Assembly (NCBI GenBank): GCA_033964015.1
Contig: CM066923.1
Span: 930,001-994,000, forward strand
DNA: 64,000 nt
Direction of reading: 5' to 3'
From: Scolanthus callimorphus
Lineage: Eukaryota > Cnidaria > Anthozoa > Actiniaria > Edwardsiidae
Part shown: in pieces, positions 48,501 to 60,267 of the stretch
How positions within the stretch are numbered: the first letter of the stretch is position 1
How the letters are laid out: each line of letters begins with the position of its first letter
Notes under the pieces: generated by a model
The model's database searches: none
Told to the model about the DNA's origin: nothing
Seen by the model: the letters and a program-made list of their open reading frames with translations, nothing else
Position numbers and translations under genes: made by a program

Positions 48501-51500
48501 CGATGATGCTATTGTAGCTAATTTCTAATGACTTCATCTCCTCGTCCTGTTCGTTCGAAAAAAAAACAGTGATGTGATAGGGCACTTCGTCAATACTGTC
48601 ATCTGAACTTTTCCAACTTTCTAGATATGTTTCATTCAGAAAGTGTTTATGTGCTTCGTGTAGTTTCTCGTTTCAAACTTCTCCTTTGCAGACGTCTGTG
48701 TGGCTAATTGGGCAGTTGCAATAAAAATCCACACCCCCTGATTGAGGACCCCAGTTTTGGCTACCTACCCTGTTAATTTTTAGCTGCCCCTACCCTCCCT
48801 GGAATTCCAGTGAATTTCTTCTTGACCACCCTGGAATTTATGTTTAACCAACTTGGAATACCGTGAAAGCACAGTTTCATGGATGTCTTTCCCCAGAACC
48901 ACGAGGCTGAAATCGAGGACATCTTCAAGGCGCACGACGAACTCGAGGCCAAGTATAACGACGAAGTACGAGAGAAGAAGGTAATTTCACCGTCCATTCA
49001 TTAAGTAATCATTTAAATCAATCAAAAGGATGTGCTTTAAGTCCAGTCTAATGAAATAAGGCATATCCAAAAGGTCTCTACCTTTTTCAAATTAGTCTCT
49101 TGCAAATTCGACAAAGAGATGGAGTGTACGCAGTTTCCGTTTTGGTGGAAAGTCGGTAGGAGGATGGTATGACTAGTTTTACGGTAAAACTAGGTGGTCT
49201 GCGTCGGCGGAGACGTGAACATGAACAACAACAACAACAATCAAAGGTTGTGATTTATGTTAAACGCCGTGGAAAAATGGTGTTTTGCTGACGTTTCGTC
49301 GTTTGCTTCGCCGGAGCAAACAGAGAAAACAGAGGGAGCGGGCTGTATATATAGTAATGTAGAGCCGTTGCTCTCCAAAAGAGGAACGCCGACAGAGACC
49401 TGATCATACGCTTGTTTTATCTTACCCTTTGGTGAATAGTTACCAGTATCTATTTCATGTTACACCACAGGAACTACACGCGTACATTGAGCAACTTCAC
49501 GAGCAACAGGAAGATCTCCAAGCTCAGTACAGCGCCCTCTCCAAAGAACACAAGGTGAATGGAGGAAAATGTCTTGTTTTAGCTTTGTTGTGTTTTTGCT
49601 GTTTGTTTTATTGCAGTGATCACCCTCATTGTTTCTGCTTACATGGCCGCTTGGCTGCCCATGAGTGGCTCGTTGAGACCCAGCGTAATTCAGCTGCCGA
49701 GTTGTTAGTCTGGGAAGTCGGCCCCCGACTTGATTTGGCCATCACGCAACACAGGCGCGGACGACATTAATTAAAACGTTGGTCCAAACATCCCCAAGCC
49801 TATTTAACTGGTTTTGGGACTCTAAAATGTGGCCCAGGGTACAATCAAACGGCCTGTCCAGTACGCTACGGATAGGCTTACCTTTCTCTTGATTCTGTGC
49901 CAGAATATGTTGAATCCCAAGCTCCAGACGTATTCTAGGGAAAAGGTATTTGCACATATGAAAGCCCATTAATTAATAACCATTGTATTTGTCTTCCCAG
50001 GTTTTCACAGACCGTTTGGCCGAGATTCACTGCAGTCAACTGAACAACGAATCACAACACTATCAAGAGTTGACGGACTTGCAGCAACAGAACGCCTCCT
50101 TGCACCAGGTGAGAGGACCAGGGTTTAGTTCTACATCCGCATGCTCTTGCAATCATGTATTTGGTGTTCATTTGCCCTGAAATTGACGGAATATCGCACT
50201 CGAGGACCGCGGCCTGCTGACGCTTGCGGAGAGTCGTCGCGACGTAGCGCGCAGGAAGTTTATCTCGGAGATGCAGTCATCGGGTCTCATTGCGCACCTC
50301 ATGCCTCTGATAGTTCCGATCGTAGCCTCCCGCGTTGTGTTTGCAGCAAATTGTTGTTGAATCAAATTTTGAACTGGTTTGGTCCAAGCCTAGGAAATAT
50401 GCCATAAGATACCCAGAGAACTTCCGGAAGCAAGTTGTTTGATTTTTCATGGTATTACCACAAACTCCATGAAACACACTTCAGTTACGCTCTGTATGCA
50501 GTGTACCCTGCTTTGCTGTCTTGACTATAATATTATTCTTAAATACGCATTGTTTCACGGGTTTTGGAAAATCACCGTGTACCCTGGAGGTATTCAACTT
50601 TTCCTTCCTTACTAACATCTATTTCTTATTAATCTTTCTTCCAGGAATTTGCCCAGTTGAAGGAATCTTGCGATACCCTTAACTCATCATTTGAAGAGAA
50701 AGATCACGCGCTAATGGACGTAACTCAACATCTCGAGGACAAGAAGCAAGAGGTCCTAGAACTTACTAACAATATTCAAGAAAAAGAACGGGAAATCGAG
50801 AACTTAAAATCGGAACTCGAGCGCGCAAGGGAAGTAAACTCTACTTTGGCTGTTTCTAAAGAGAATGAAATTAGCGCGCTAAACCAAAACTCAGAGGAGC
50901 TTAGACAGAAAGTCCACGAACTGAGTGGATCGGAGAAAAATCTATTGGTGGAGAACAACGAGCTGAAAGAGCGTCTTGAAAATTATATACAAGAACTACA
51001 GAAAAGCCAAGGCGACTCTGATGAAAAAGTGAACAAAGTTCTGTCAAATATAAGTACAGAAAACGAACAGCTACGAAGCACAATACAGGAATTAAATAAA
51101 GAGAATGAACAATGTAAAGCGCAAATTTCAACTCTTAATCAGAGTTATGAAGAGGTAATAGTGGTCTCCAATGCTCAGAAAGAAAGCTGCGAGGCGGTTT
51201 CTTTGAAACTGCAAGAGAAAGAAGAAGAATTAGTGAGAACACTCAAGGATTTAAGACAAATAGAACGAGACTTCAAATTATTGGAGAAGAGAATTGAGGA
51301 AAGTCAAAGAGAATTGGAAAACTCGACTGATAAACTGAGGATTGTTGAAAGTGAAGTTGAAAAATATAGGCAAAGAGTGGAGGAGCAAAATAGGGAATTG
51401 CAAAATAGCAGCGATGCGTTGACAAAGAAAGAGAAAGAACTTGAAAATTACCAACTAGTGATTGAGGAACTGAATAAAAAGATAGAGGAAACCACGCAAG

Positions 51501-54500
51501 AACTTTTGGATTCGTCGAAATTAACGCAGAAACAAGAAACAGAAATTGAAAATCTTCGTTCTCAGTTAGCTGCCTTACAAGAAACAAAAGGCGTTGAAGA
51601 AAAACTAAAGGGACAGATAGAAATAACAGAGGGGTTAAATTTAAAAGTAAAATCGTTAGAAGAGGAAGTTGAATTGCGAGATTCTGATTTAAATATGTTG
51701 AGAAAGGATTTCGAGGCAAGAGATCAACGCAACATGGAACTTCAAGAACAGCTCGTTGAGTTATCAAAAGAGACAAAATATTACAAAGACATCGCCGAAA
51801 ATCGAAATATAGAAATCAGCGGTCTTCAAGACGAACTAATATCCTTGAAACAGACGTTAGAAAATAAGGAAACTTCGATTAACAATCAGAAGTCCGAAAA
51901 CGATGATTTAATACAAGTTGTGAACTCCATGCGAGAAAATCTTCAATCGACTGAATCAGAAATTCAGCAAAGAAAAGAAGAAAACAACTTATACCAGTCG
52001 CAGATTGATTCTTTGAATGAAAAACTCGCGCTCAAGGAAGGCGAACTGGTAAAGCTTCAGGTTCTGGATAAAGAAAAAGAGAATCTCATAGAGAATCTTG
52101 AAGAAAAGACAGCTTGTTTGGGGAAAGAGCTGGATGGTGTAAGAGTGGAGGCGGAAGAGCTGAGAGTGAAGTTGAGCGAGGAGAAGACGGCGAAAGAGTC
52201 GTTACAGGGTGAAGTATCGAGTTTGAGCGGCAGAATGGACGGCCAGACAGAAGAAGTGTCGCATTATTCTCAACAAATAGAACAACTGAAGACATCTGGA
52301 CAAGAGTTACAGAGCAAATGCTGTGAGTGATATATGTATTTCCTTGAATTACCTGAGTCGCGTAGGGTATTTGCACCCTCTGACAGTTTCTGAACTTGTT
52401 ATCGCATTTCAGAGTCATTTTTAGTACGGTAGAGTTACGATACACGCAGCCAGCGGACCTTCGTGTCGTCTAGCAATCAATAAGTGATTACTTCGACCAT
52501 TCGTAATATCCTTGCTGATGCCCCTGCAGCCAGCGGACCTTCGTGTCGTCTAGCAATCAATAAGTGATTACTTCGACCATTCGTAATATCCTTGCTGATG
52601 CCCCTGCAGCCCGCGGACCTTCGTGTCGTCTAGCAATCAATAAGTGATTACTTCGACCATTCGTAATATCCGTGCTGATGCCACTGTTTGTTTTGTTCCA
52701 GGTCTACTGGAGAAAGAGAATCAAGAGAAGGAGACGAGGATGAACAAGCTCAAACAGGTGGCCATCAAGGCAAAGAAGGAGGTGGAGAACTTGAAGAAAG
52801 AGGTGGGTCCTATAGGGAAGAGGGAGGAGTGGTTGGGTACTCCCTTGGGTCTTATACGCTTCTGATTGGCTGATATCTACGAGGGACGCTTCTGATTGGC
52901 TGATGTCTGTGCAAGGAACGTTTCTGATTGGCTGAAGTTACCACCTAAATTCCCGCCAATTTCGACGCGCGCACGTGAGACACAAGGAAGACCCGTCCAA
53001 AGTGACGAGTACATTTCTTGTTCCTTTGATATTGCGATGCGCTCTGCTAATTTTCTCTCGCCTTTCTATATATATGTCACCTTCTCGTGTTACAGTACCA
53101 AGGTGAAAAGGACGAGCTTGTGAGCATGATATCGGGTCTATATATTTCCCTTTTTCGTGTCACAGTACCAGGGTGAAAAGGACGAGCTTGTGAGCGTGAT
53201 ATCGGGTCTAAAGGAGGATGCCGAGATGCTGAACAGCAAACTGGTCCAACAGCAGACGGAGAGCCAAGAGATGAAGGACACGCGCGTGCAAGAAATGCAG
53301 GGGCAATTAGACAGTGTACAGGAACAACTTGAGAGCGTGAGGGAGGAACTGGTGGTGGAGAAGGCCAAGTAAGTTGCGCACACTACGAGTTAATAGTAAG
53401 CGTGAGGGAGGAACTGGTGGTGGAGAAGGCCAAGTAAGTTGCGCACACTACGAGTTAATAGTAAGCGTGAGGGAGGAACTGGTGGTGGAGAAGGCCAAGT
53501 AAGTTGCGCACACTACGAGTTAACAGTAAGCGGTCAGTAAACGCACGGCGAGGTGTCGGGAATCTGATACCGTACGGTTGCTACTACTTTTTAAACGTCT
53601 ACATACTAGTTATACAATGGTTTCGATTGGCATACTGCAGAATATCCTACGCCTTCGGGCAAGGGAAGGATGAGTGGAATACCGCCATTCCTGCATTCTA
53701 ATTAGCTGTTCGTTTGTATATTTGCGTCTCTAGGGTGGAAAACATGGAGCATAACCTGCTAGACGCAGCCACGCAGCTCAGTAAAGCGAGGGAAGACGCA
53801 GAGACGCACAGAACCGAGAAAGAGTCCTACAAAACTGAAGCGGAAGCAGTCAAAAACATATGCCAGGTAGAAATACAGTGCAAGCCTGCAAGAGTTTCGA
53901 TTTTATCTTCGGAAAGGCGAATGTTATATATTATATTCGCTGGACGAGTCAGCATTCACACGGCCATCTCACTGAACTCGTCGAATGAATGAAATCTTCT
54001 TATCTTTTCGAAGATAAAACCTACAGAAAACTCACAAAACCGCAGGCTAGCCGAAACCTAATAATAATGATAATAATAATAATAATAATAATAATATGGT
54101 CATTTATATAGCGCTAAATATCAAAAGTTGTTCATAGCGCTTTACAATTATACTGTACTGTAGTCGCTACAGTACACTGTACTGTAGTCGCTAAATCGCC
54201 GATGCTTTTTTTTCGTGTAGAGCGTGGAGAAAGAATTGGAGGAATCCCAGGAGGAAGCCAAGAAACTTGACGTTCTTCTGCAGGAGAAGACAACCCTGCT
54301 TGAGGTATGGATAACACTGTCGCTGATCTTGGTGCTCGTGTATTGCCTCTCTAGAATCCCGTCTAGACTAGGTAGCGCCTTGGTATCGGTCAAAACTCTT
54401 TTGTTTTCTAATGTGCTGTGCAATAGGGCGTGAAACAGAACAAAAACATGTTGGGACGTGTTGCTTGAAAGTTTGACTTGCTTCAAACTTCAGCCGAAAA

Positions 54501-57500
54501 CATCCACTAGTGCAAACGGACGCACATATTCGATGAAAGGGAATTGATTTCGCAACGTAGATACATTGGACAGACACTTTAATAGTCAGTTCGATGCGAG
54601 TGTGTCTTCAGTAGCTTCGCTCATGGCATCGCCATAAGAATTATCCAGCTGTAAGAGTGAGTCATATCTAGTGTGATGCTTTCTCACTGAGACAGAGCGT
54701 CTGTCGAACGCGATAGTTTTTTTTTCTGCTTCGTTGCATTGTTAAAATGATTCCACCACCTGATAGGATTCCACGAGTAAACTTTCTTCTCTCTCGCCCA
54801 GACGCTACAAGAACGCATGACAGAACAGACTGTAAACGTTTCTCATCTAGAGGATGAGCTGACTCGAGCTAACAACGAGCGGGAGGAGCTGGAACAAGAA
54901 CTCACTCAGGTAAGTACAGTCAAGAGAAAAGAGCTGACTCGAGCTAACAACGAGCGAGAGGAGCTGGAACAAGAACTCACTCAGGTAAGTACAGTCAAGA
55001 GAAAGAGCTGACTCGAGCTAACAACGAGCGAGAGGAGCTGGAACAAGAACTCACTCAGGTAAGTACAGTCAAGAGAAAAGAGCTGACTCGAGCTAACAAC
55101 GAGCGAGAGGAGCTGGAACAAGAACTCACTCAGGTAAGTACAGTCAAGAGAAAAGAGCTGACTCGAGCTAACAACGAGCGAGAGGAGCTGGAACAAGAAC
55201 TCACTCAGGTAAGTACAGTCAAGAGAAAAGAGCTGACTCGAGCTAACAACGAGCGGGAGGAGCTGGAACAAGAACTCACTCAGGTAAGTACAGTCAAGAG
55301 AAAAGAGCTGACTCGAGCTAACAACGAGCGAGAGGAGCTGGAACAAGAACTCACTCAGGTAAGTACAGTCAAGAGAAAAGAGCTGACTCGAGCTAACAAC
55401 GAGCGAGAGGAGCTGGAACAAGAACTCACTCAGGTAAGTACAGTCAAGAGAAAAGAGAAACAACATCAAATACATGTGTGGATTTTAATCCGCTAGGCGC
55501 CTCGCAGGGGTTTCTAGCCTGCCTAGCAAGTGGAGTTGTAGGACAGGGGGAAAGCGACCAAAGGGGGGGGGGGGGGGGGGGGGTAGCGCAAAAAGCACAA
55601 TCATTCTTGCCCGGGTTTCTCTGCTCGAATTTTCCCCTGGAGCGCTTGTGCAGGCTATGCGATTTCTGGCACAATGATCCACAGCACGAAAGTCGTAGCT
55701 GTGTGGATCACTGTTTTAACTCGACTAAACAATCTTCTGCAGACGGCGGAACAACTAGTGGAGGCGCGGGAAGTACTCGAAGCCGAACGAGAAGCACTTG
55801 AGAGCACAAACGAGGAGCTTGGAAATACTAGGAAGTTACTGGAGGCCGCGGAAAAGGTGAGTGACGAGGCTAACATCCAATGTTGTAGCTAAATTCACTA
55901 ACAATGGCAGGGCAAGCACAAGGGAATCAAAATGACTAATTATTATTTTTTTCTATTCTCTAATGTTGTGCGTTGATGTTACCTAATTGTTTCAGGAGGC
56001 GAGTCAGAACAGCTTGATGGATCTGGAGATAGCAGACTACCGGCGCACACTCGAGACGCTACAGTCCAAACTAGCGGAGAGGGAACAACAGTTGAGAGAC
56101 GCACAAGACGAGATCGGTCGACAGGAGAGGAAAGTCGAGGACAATCGTGTACAGATCGGTAATAATCGCTACTTTAAACTACAACCCAAATCTTGGTCCT
56201 GGTAGCAAAAAATACAAGTCTCTTTGCCAGCCTGACATTTCCCCAAAACAAGAAATAAAATGGCCACAAGTTTTGAAATTTTAGTTGGCTGCAACGTCTC
56301 CGGGTCACTCTAGACTTCATACCTCGTGAACCAGAGTCTCCAGCTCCAGTCGTTTGAGCGCGCGCATGGGGGAGGTGACGGGCTGGTCGTTTTGCCAACT
56401 CGCGCGCGCTCATACGAGTGAAGCTGGGGACTCTGGTGCCCAGTGTACTCTAGACACAGAAACGAATTTCTGATAAATATATGTTAATTCATCGGCACTA
56501 CCTTGTCTTAAAATTCCGTACGATGGATTTTCTTAGAACATTTGCGTTTTACGCGATATGTTATACGATATGTTATACGCTGTCCCTGGTATGTAGGCGC
56601 CTTTTCGGCTAAGAATGGAGACAATATTCCAGAAAACAAAATGGGTGGGCTAGATTGGAGAACATTGGATATTTTACTTGTTGTGCAAAGGATAAAGCAG
56701 AATCATAATTCTCGCATACTACTTACACGGCTATTCACCGGTTTTCATTGTAGATACAGTCGATAACCAGCGGCAGCAGTCAGAAGAGCGTGCGCTGAAG
56801 ATGAAGGCGATGCTAGTGAAGACCAAGAAGGAGCTCGCGGAGAGCAAGAAACAACTGACGGCGCTGACCAGTAATGAGCTCAGGCTCAACTCTGAGTTGG
56901 AGCATGCGCAGCAGACGGAAGAGAACAGTAAAATCCAGATCTCTGAGTTGATGGCCGAGAACCTTCACTATCAACAGCAGGTCAGTCGATAGTCCAAATA
57001 TTACTTCTTCAAACCTTTTCATGCCGTATTTTGTGGTTAAGAAAATGACTTTTCTTGAAACCTTAGATAGTACAGTTAACATCTCAGCTAGTCCTGAGGT
57101 AGAACCTTCTTGTCAAGGGTCCCTTTCAGCAGCTAGCAAGCCATTGCCTCATTTGTCAAAGAAAAACAAAATGCCCAAATCTTATCTCAGAGCAGTGGGA
57201 AGATAAAGCAAGACGATATTTTCCGCCTGGAAAAAAAATAATATTTTAGGCGCAATCCTAAATAATCCTGGTGCAATTTATGACCAGGAAATATTGAAAT
57301 GCTTTAAAATTGACTCCCAACAAAACCGTTCGCTCAAAATTGGCGTGTGTGAACCCCTATTGGGTGAAATCTCGAGCCTTTCTTAAATATACTTTATAGA
57401 AACACTTAGTTGACACTCTAGGACAATTTTGCCAGGACATTATTATATGTGTCTTTATTTCCTTCCAGTTGAAGTCAATGACCGAAAACACTGCACACAC

Positions 57501-60188
57501 GGTCGAGGGACTGGAACAGAGAATGGTAAAAATCAAAGCAGACTGCGAGGCTGCTCGGGCATCCCAGGATGCAACGCTGGTAGAATTTGAAAGCTACAAG
57601 GTAAATAACGCCAAGATTAGTGGTTCTCGCACTATATACATCGAGAGTTTCAGGGGCGTAGCCAGTGTTTTGGAAAGGGGGCACAACTACTGAATGTTTA
57701 CTATATGTTTTGTGGCAAAAGGAGGGGGTCACATGCACCCCTAGGTACACCCCTGTGGTGAGTACAAACGCTGTTCCACAGGCCTGTGATGGTCTGAACA
57801 TCAAACTTGTGGTTCTCATTGATGTGTGTACGTATTTCAGACGAGGGTTCACAGTGTTCTCAAGCAGAAGAGTAAACCTGTCCAATCACCGGACATGGAG
57901 CCCTCCGACCGGTATGTCATGTTTTACTTGTTACCTTTCGGTGTGTGGAATACTCCTAGAGTTTCTGAGAACTCATTGGAGATGTTCAGATCGGGGAAGT
58001 CGGCATTTGTGGGTTCTTTTAAAGCTAAGTGTTCCTTCAAATCATGATATTTGTATCCTTGTAGGGTAAGGTTCGAGCAAGCCATTGATCAACTCAAGGT
58101 TAAACTTCAAGAGTCAAAGTAAGCGTGTTTATTTTGCAACATTTTGCATTTGATTGTAGTCTCCTCGGGAGCGTTGTGTGACCACTCCCCCGGCGGCTGC
58201 GAGGAGACTGGCGCCTAACTAGTCATACAATAATCCAGAGTTTTGTTTGTTAATTTCGTCAAATGTAGAAAACAGATAAAATGTAGAATGTCAAAATATT
58301 TCTCCATATACAGTTTCATTAACCTTATTGACCATTTACTAACCTTATTCAATCAATTATCTGACTTGGCAATTTATATTGACTATTTCCCATAGCGACC
58401 TGTATCTGAGCCTGCGCACAGATTACGATGACCTCGAGTCTGAGCATGCGCGGCTAACAGAGAGACACAACCGCGTGATGGGAGACTTGGACGAGAAAGA
58501 GATAACATGGAGAGAAAGGTGAGATGTGGGTACCCTGTGCTACTTAAGTTGTGATTCCGTGGTGAATAATCTCTAGCATCTGTTGTCCTAGTCAAACCGC
58601 TTTTTATATAGAACGTCGTGGAAATCGCTTCTCGATTTCCAACAATTCCGTTAAAGACCATGTGTCCGATAGGCGTGACGAATAGTTTTGTAGCCCATCG
58701 ACGTCTATTTCAATGAAGTAACGGTAAAAGCAGTGAACTCAATCCGTTAAAATCGCATTGAATTTCGATTCATCCTTAGGGCTAAAACTGCTTTAAGTGA
58801 TATGTAGTCATAGAAAAGCAAGCTAATGGTGTTATTTTCCGTAGTATTATTTCCGTATTAGATCACCCTTATTGGGCACGGAGTCTTCAACCAAACTTGC
58901 CCGCTGCCTTTTCAGGGTAGAGCGACTACAAACGGAGACGAGCAGCAGTAACGCACAGCAGGCTGAGGTGATCCGCCATCTTACAGAGCAGAACGAGTCC
59001 ATATCAGCCACTTACAAGGTGAGATACTCGAGCCGATATACCTAGACACCAGTGAGGGGTATTCAATCACTACTTCCTTCACATACTTCTGTAACCACAG
59101 TACTTCACGTTGAGCAATACCACTCCACTTCACTGAGGAAACCTTCAATTTATTATTGGGCTCAATACATTCCTGACTTTGAAGCCTTGGGTTTACTCGG
59201 TTTGCACACTCCACTTACTCCTGTTCACTACACCCCAAGCCAACTACTGAAAACATGCATCACGGGTAGGCATCAGGAAGCCCACAATACGACACAACAC
59301 AGGATGCCCATAGCACAACATGTTTTTTACTTTTTGCGTAATATCCGACGCATGAAGCGATTTTTGAATTTCGATTAAAGGAAATCTCTTGTGCAAGCAG
59401 TTATCATGTCGAGAATCGACTACTGCAATAGTTTACTGTTTGGTGTTTCAACCACACCCTCAGCAAGCTACAGCGCGAACAAAATGCAGCCGCACGCCTT
59501 GTGTGCTCAGTGCCTAAGTTTGATCATATTACACCCTCTCTAATACGACTGCACTGGCTCCCCGTTTTCCACAGAATTAATTATAAAATCGCCATGGAAA
59601 TTGTGCCAATGCATTCAACAGGTTCAATGAGCTATGATGAACAGCAAGAATAATCTCTCTCTTTACCATTTTTTAGGAGAAAATCTATTCGCTAGAAGAA
59701 CAGCGCCGTAAAGAGTCCGAACGGCTGACAACTAAACTTCTAGAGACCGAGGCCCGTCTACAGAAGGCATTACAGGACCACGCGGCCGCTAGCACACAGG
59801 GATCCCGGTCACCGCCACATTCGCTCGACCTGAACCGAGCCAACGAGGAGAGAGAATCTGGAGAGGTTGGTCTACAACATGTTGTGAACTGCATGCAACT
59901 GGTTGTCATTCAAATAATTTGTGTTCATTTTCAGGGCATGGACCAGAGTGAACTTGAAGAAACTGACGCTCGCTCTCAGGTACTTAATACAAGGATAATT
60001 TTTTTACAATGTAGCACAGCTCCAATCAAGTTTGAAGCCCCAAGTATTTGATTCTTGTGAAATTTTGGTCCTATCCTCTACAGGAGATACGTATTGCAGG
60101 CGACGTAAATATGTGTCTTTATTATCCAACTTGTCTCAGGCGAGTACAAATATCGCAGGAGTCAGACTGGAACGAGTCCAAATATTTA

Positions 60189-60221
<33 letters not shown>

Positions 60222-60223
60222 TA

Positions 60224-60267
<44 letters not shown>

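Larger units (their letters stand above)
31653..50108 (+). other. GCC2: GCC2 exons 6-34: phase 0-0 coiled-coil exon block
   Basis: Exons: 31653-31757, 32222-32317, 32756-32839, 33228-33335, 33923-34027, 34273-34437, 34677-34781, 36560-36622, 37678-37761, 38410-38475, 38937-39041, 39588-39680, 40001-40105, 40465-40506, 40583-40672, 41447-41491, 42196-42312, 42558-42893, 43253-43357, 43647-43751, 44055-44159, 44404-44508, 45246-45350, 46004-46066, 46127-46180, 46422-46505, 48897-48980, 49471-49554, 50001-50108. Every exon is a multiple of three and every intron is phase 0. Most begin with E-L or D-L right after the acceptor AG. The 60-base intron after 46066 has a weak donor (GAT|GTTGTT), but retaining it would introduce a stop. 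Confidence 0.85.

Noticed and set aside
53096..53165. Use of the upstream duplicated acceptor as the real start of exon 37
   Set aside because: It adds 70 bases, shifts the frame and meets a stop within about 25 codons.
54981..55475. Minus-strand frame with 25-residue repeats
   Set aside because: Antisense of the 75-bp exon 40 donor array; 75 is a multiple of three, so the open frame is expected.
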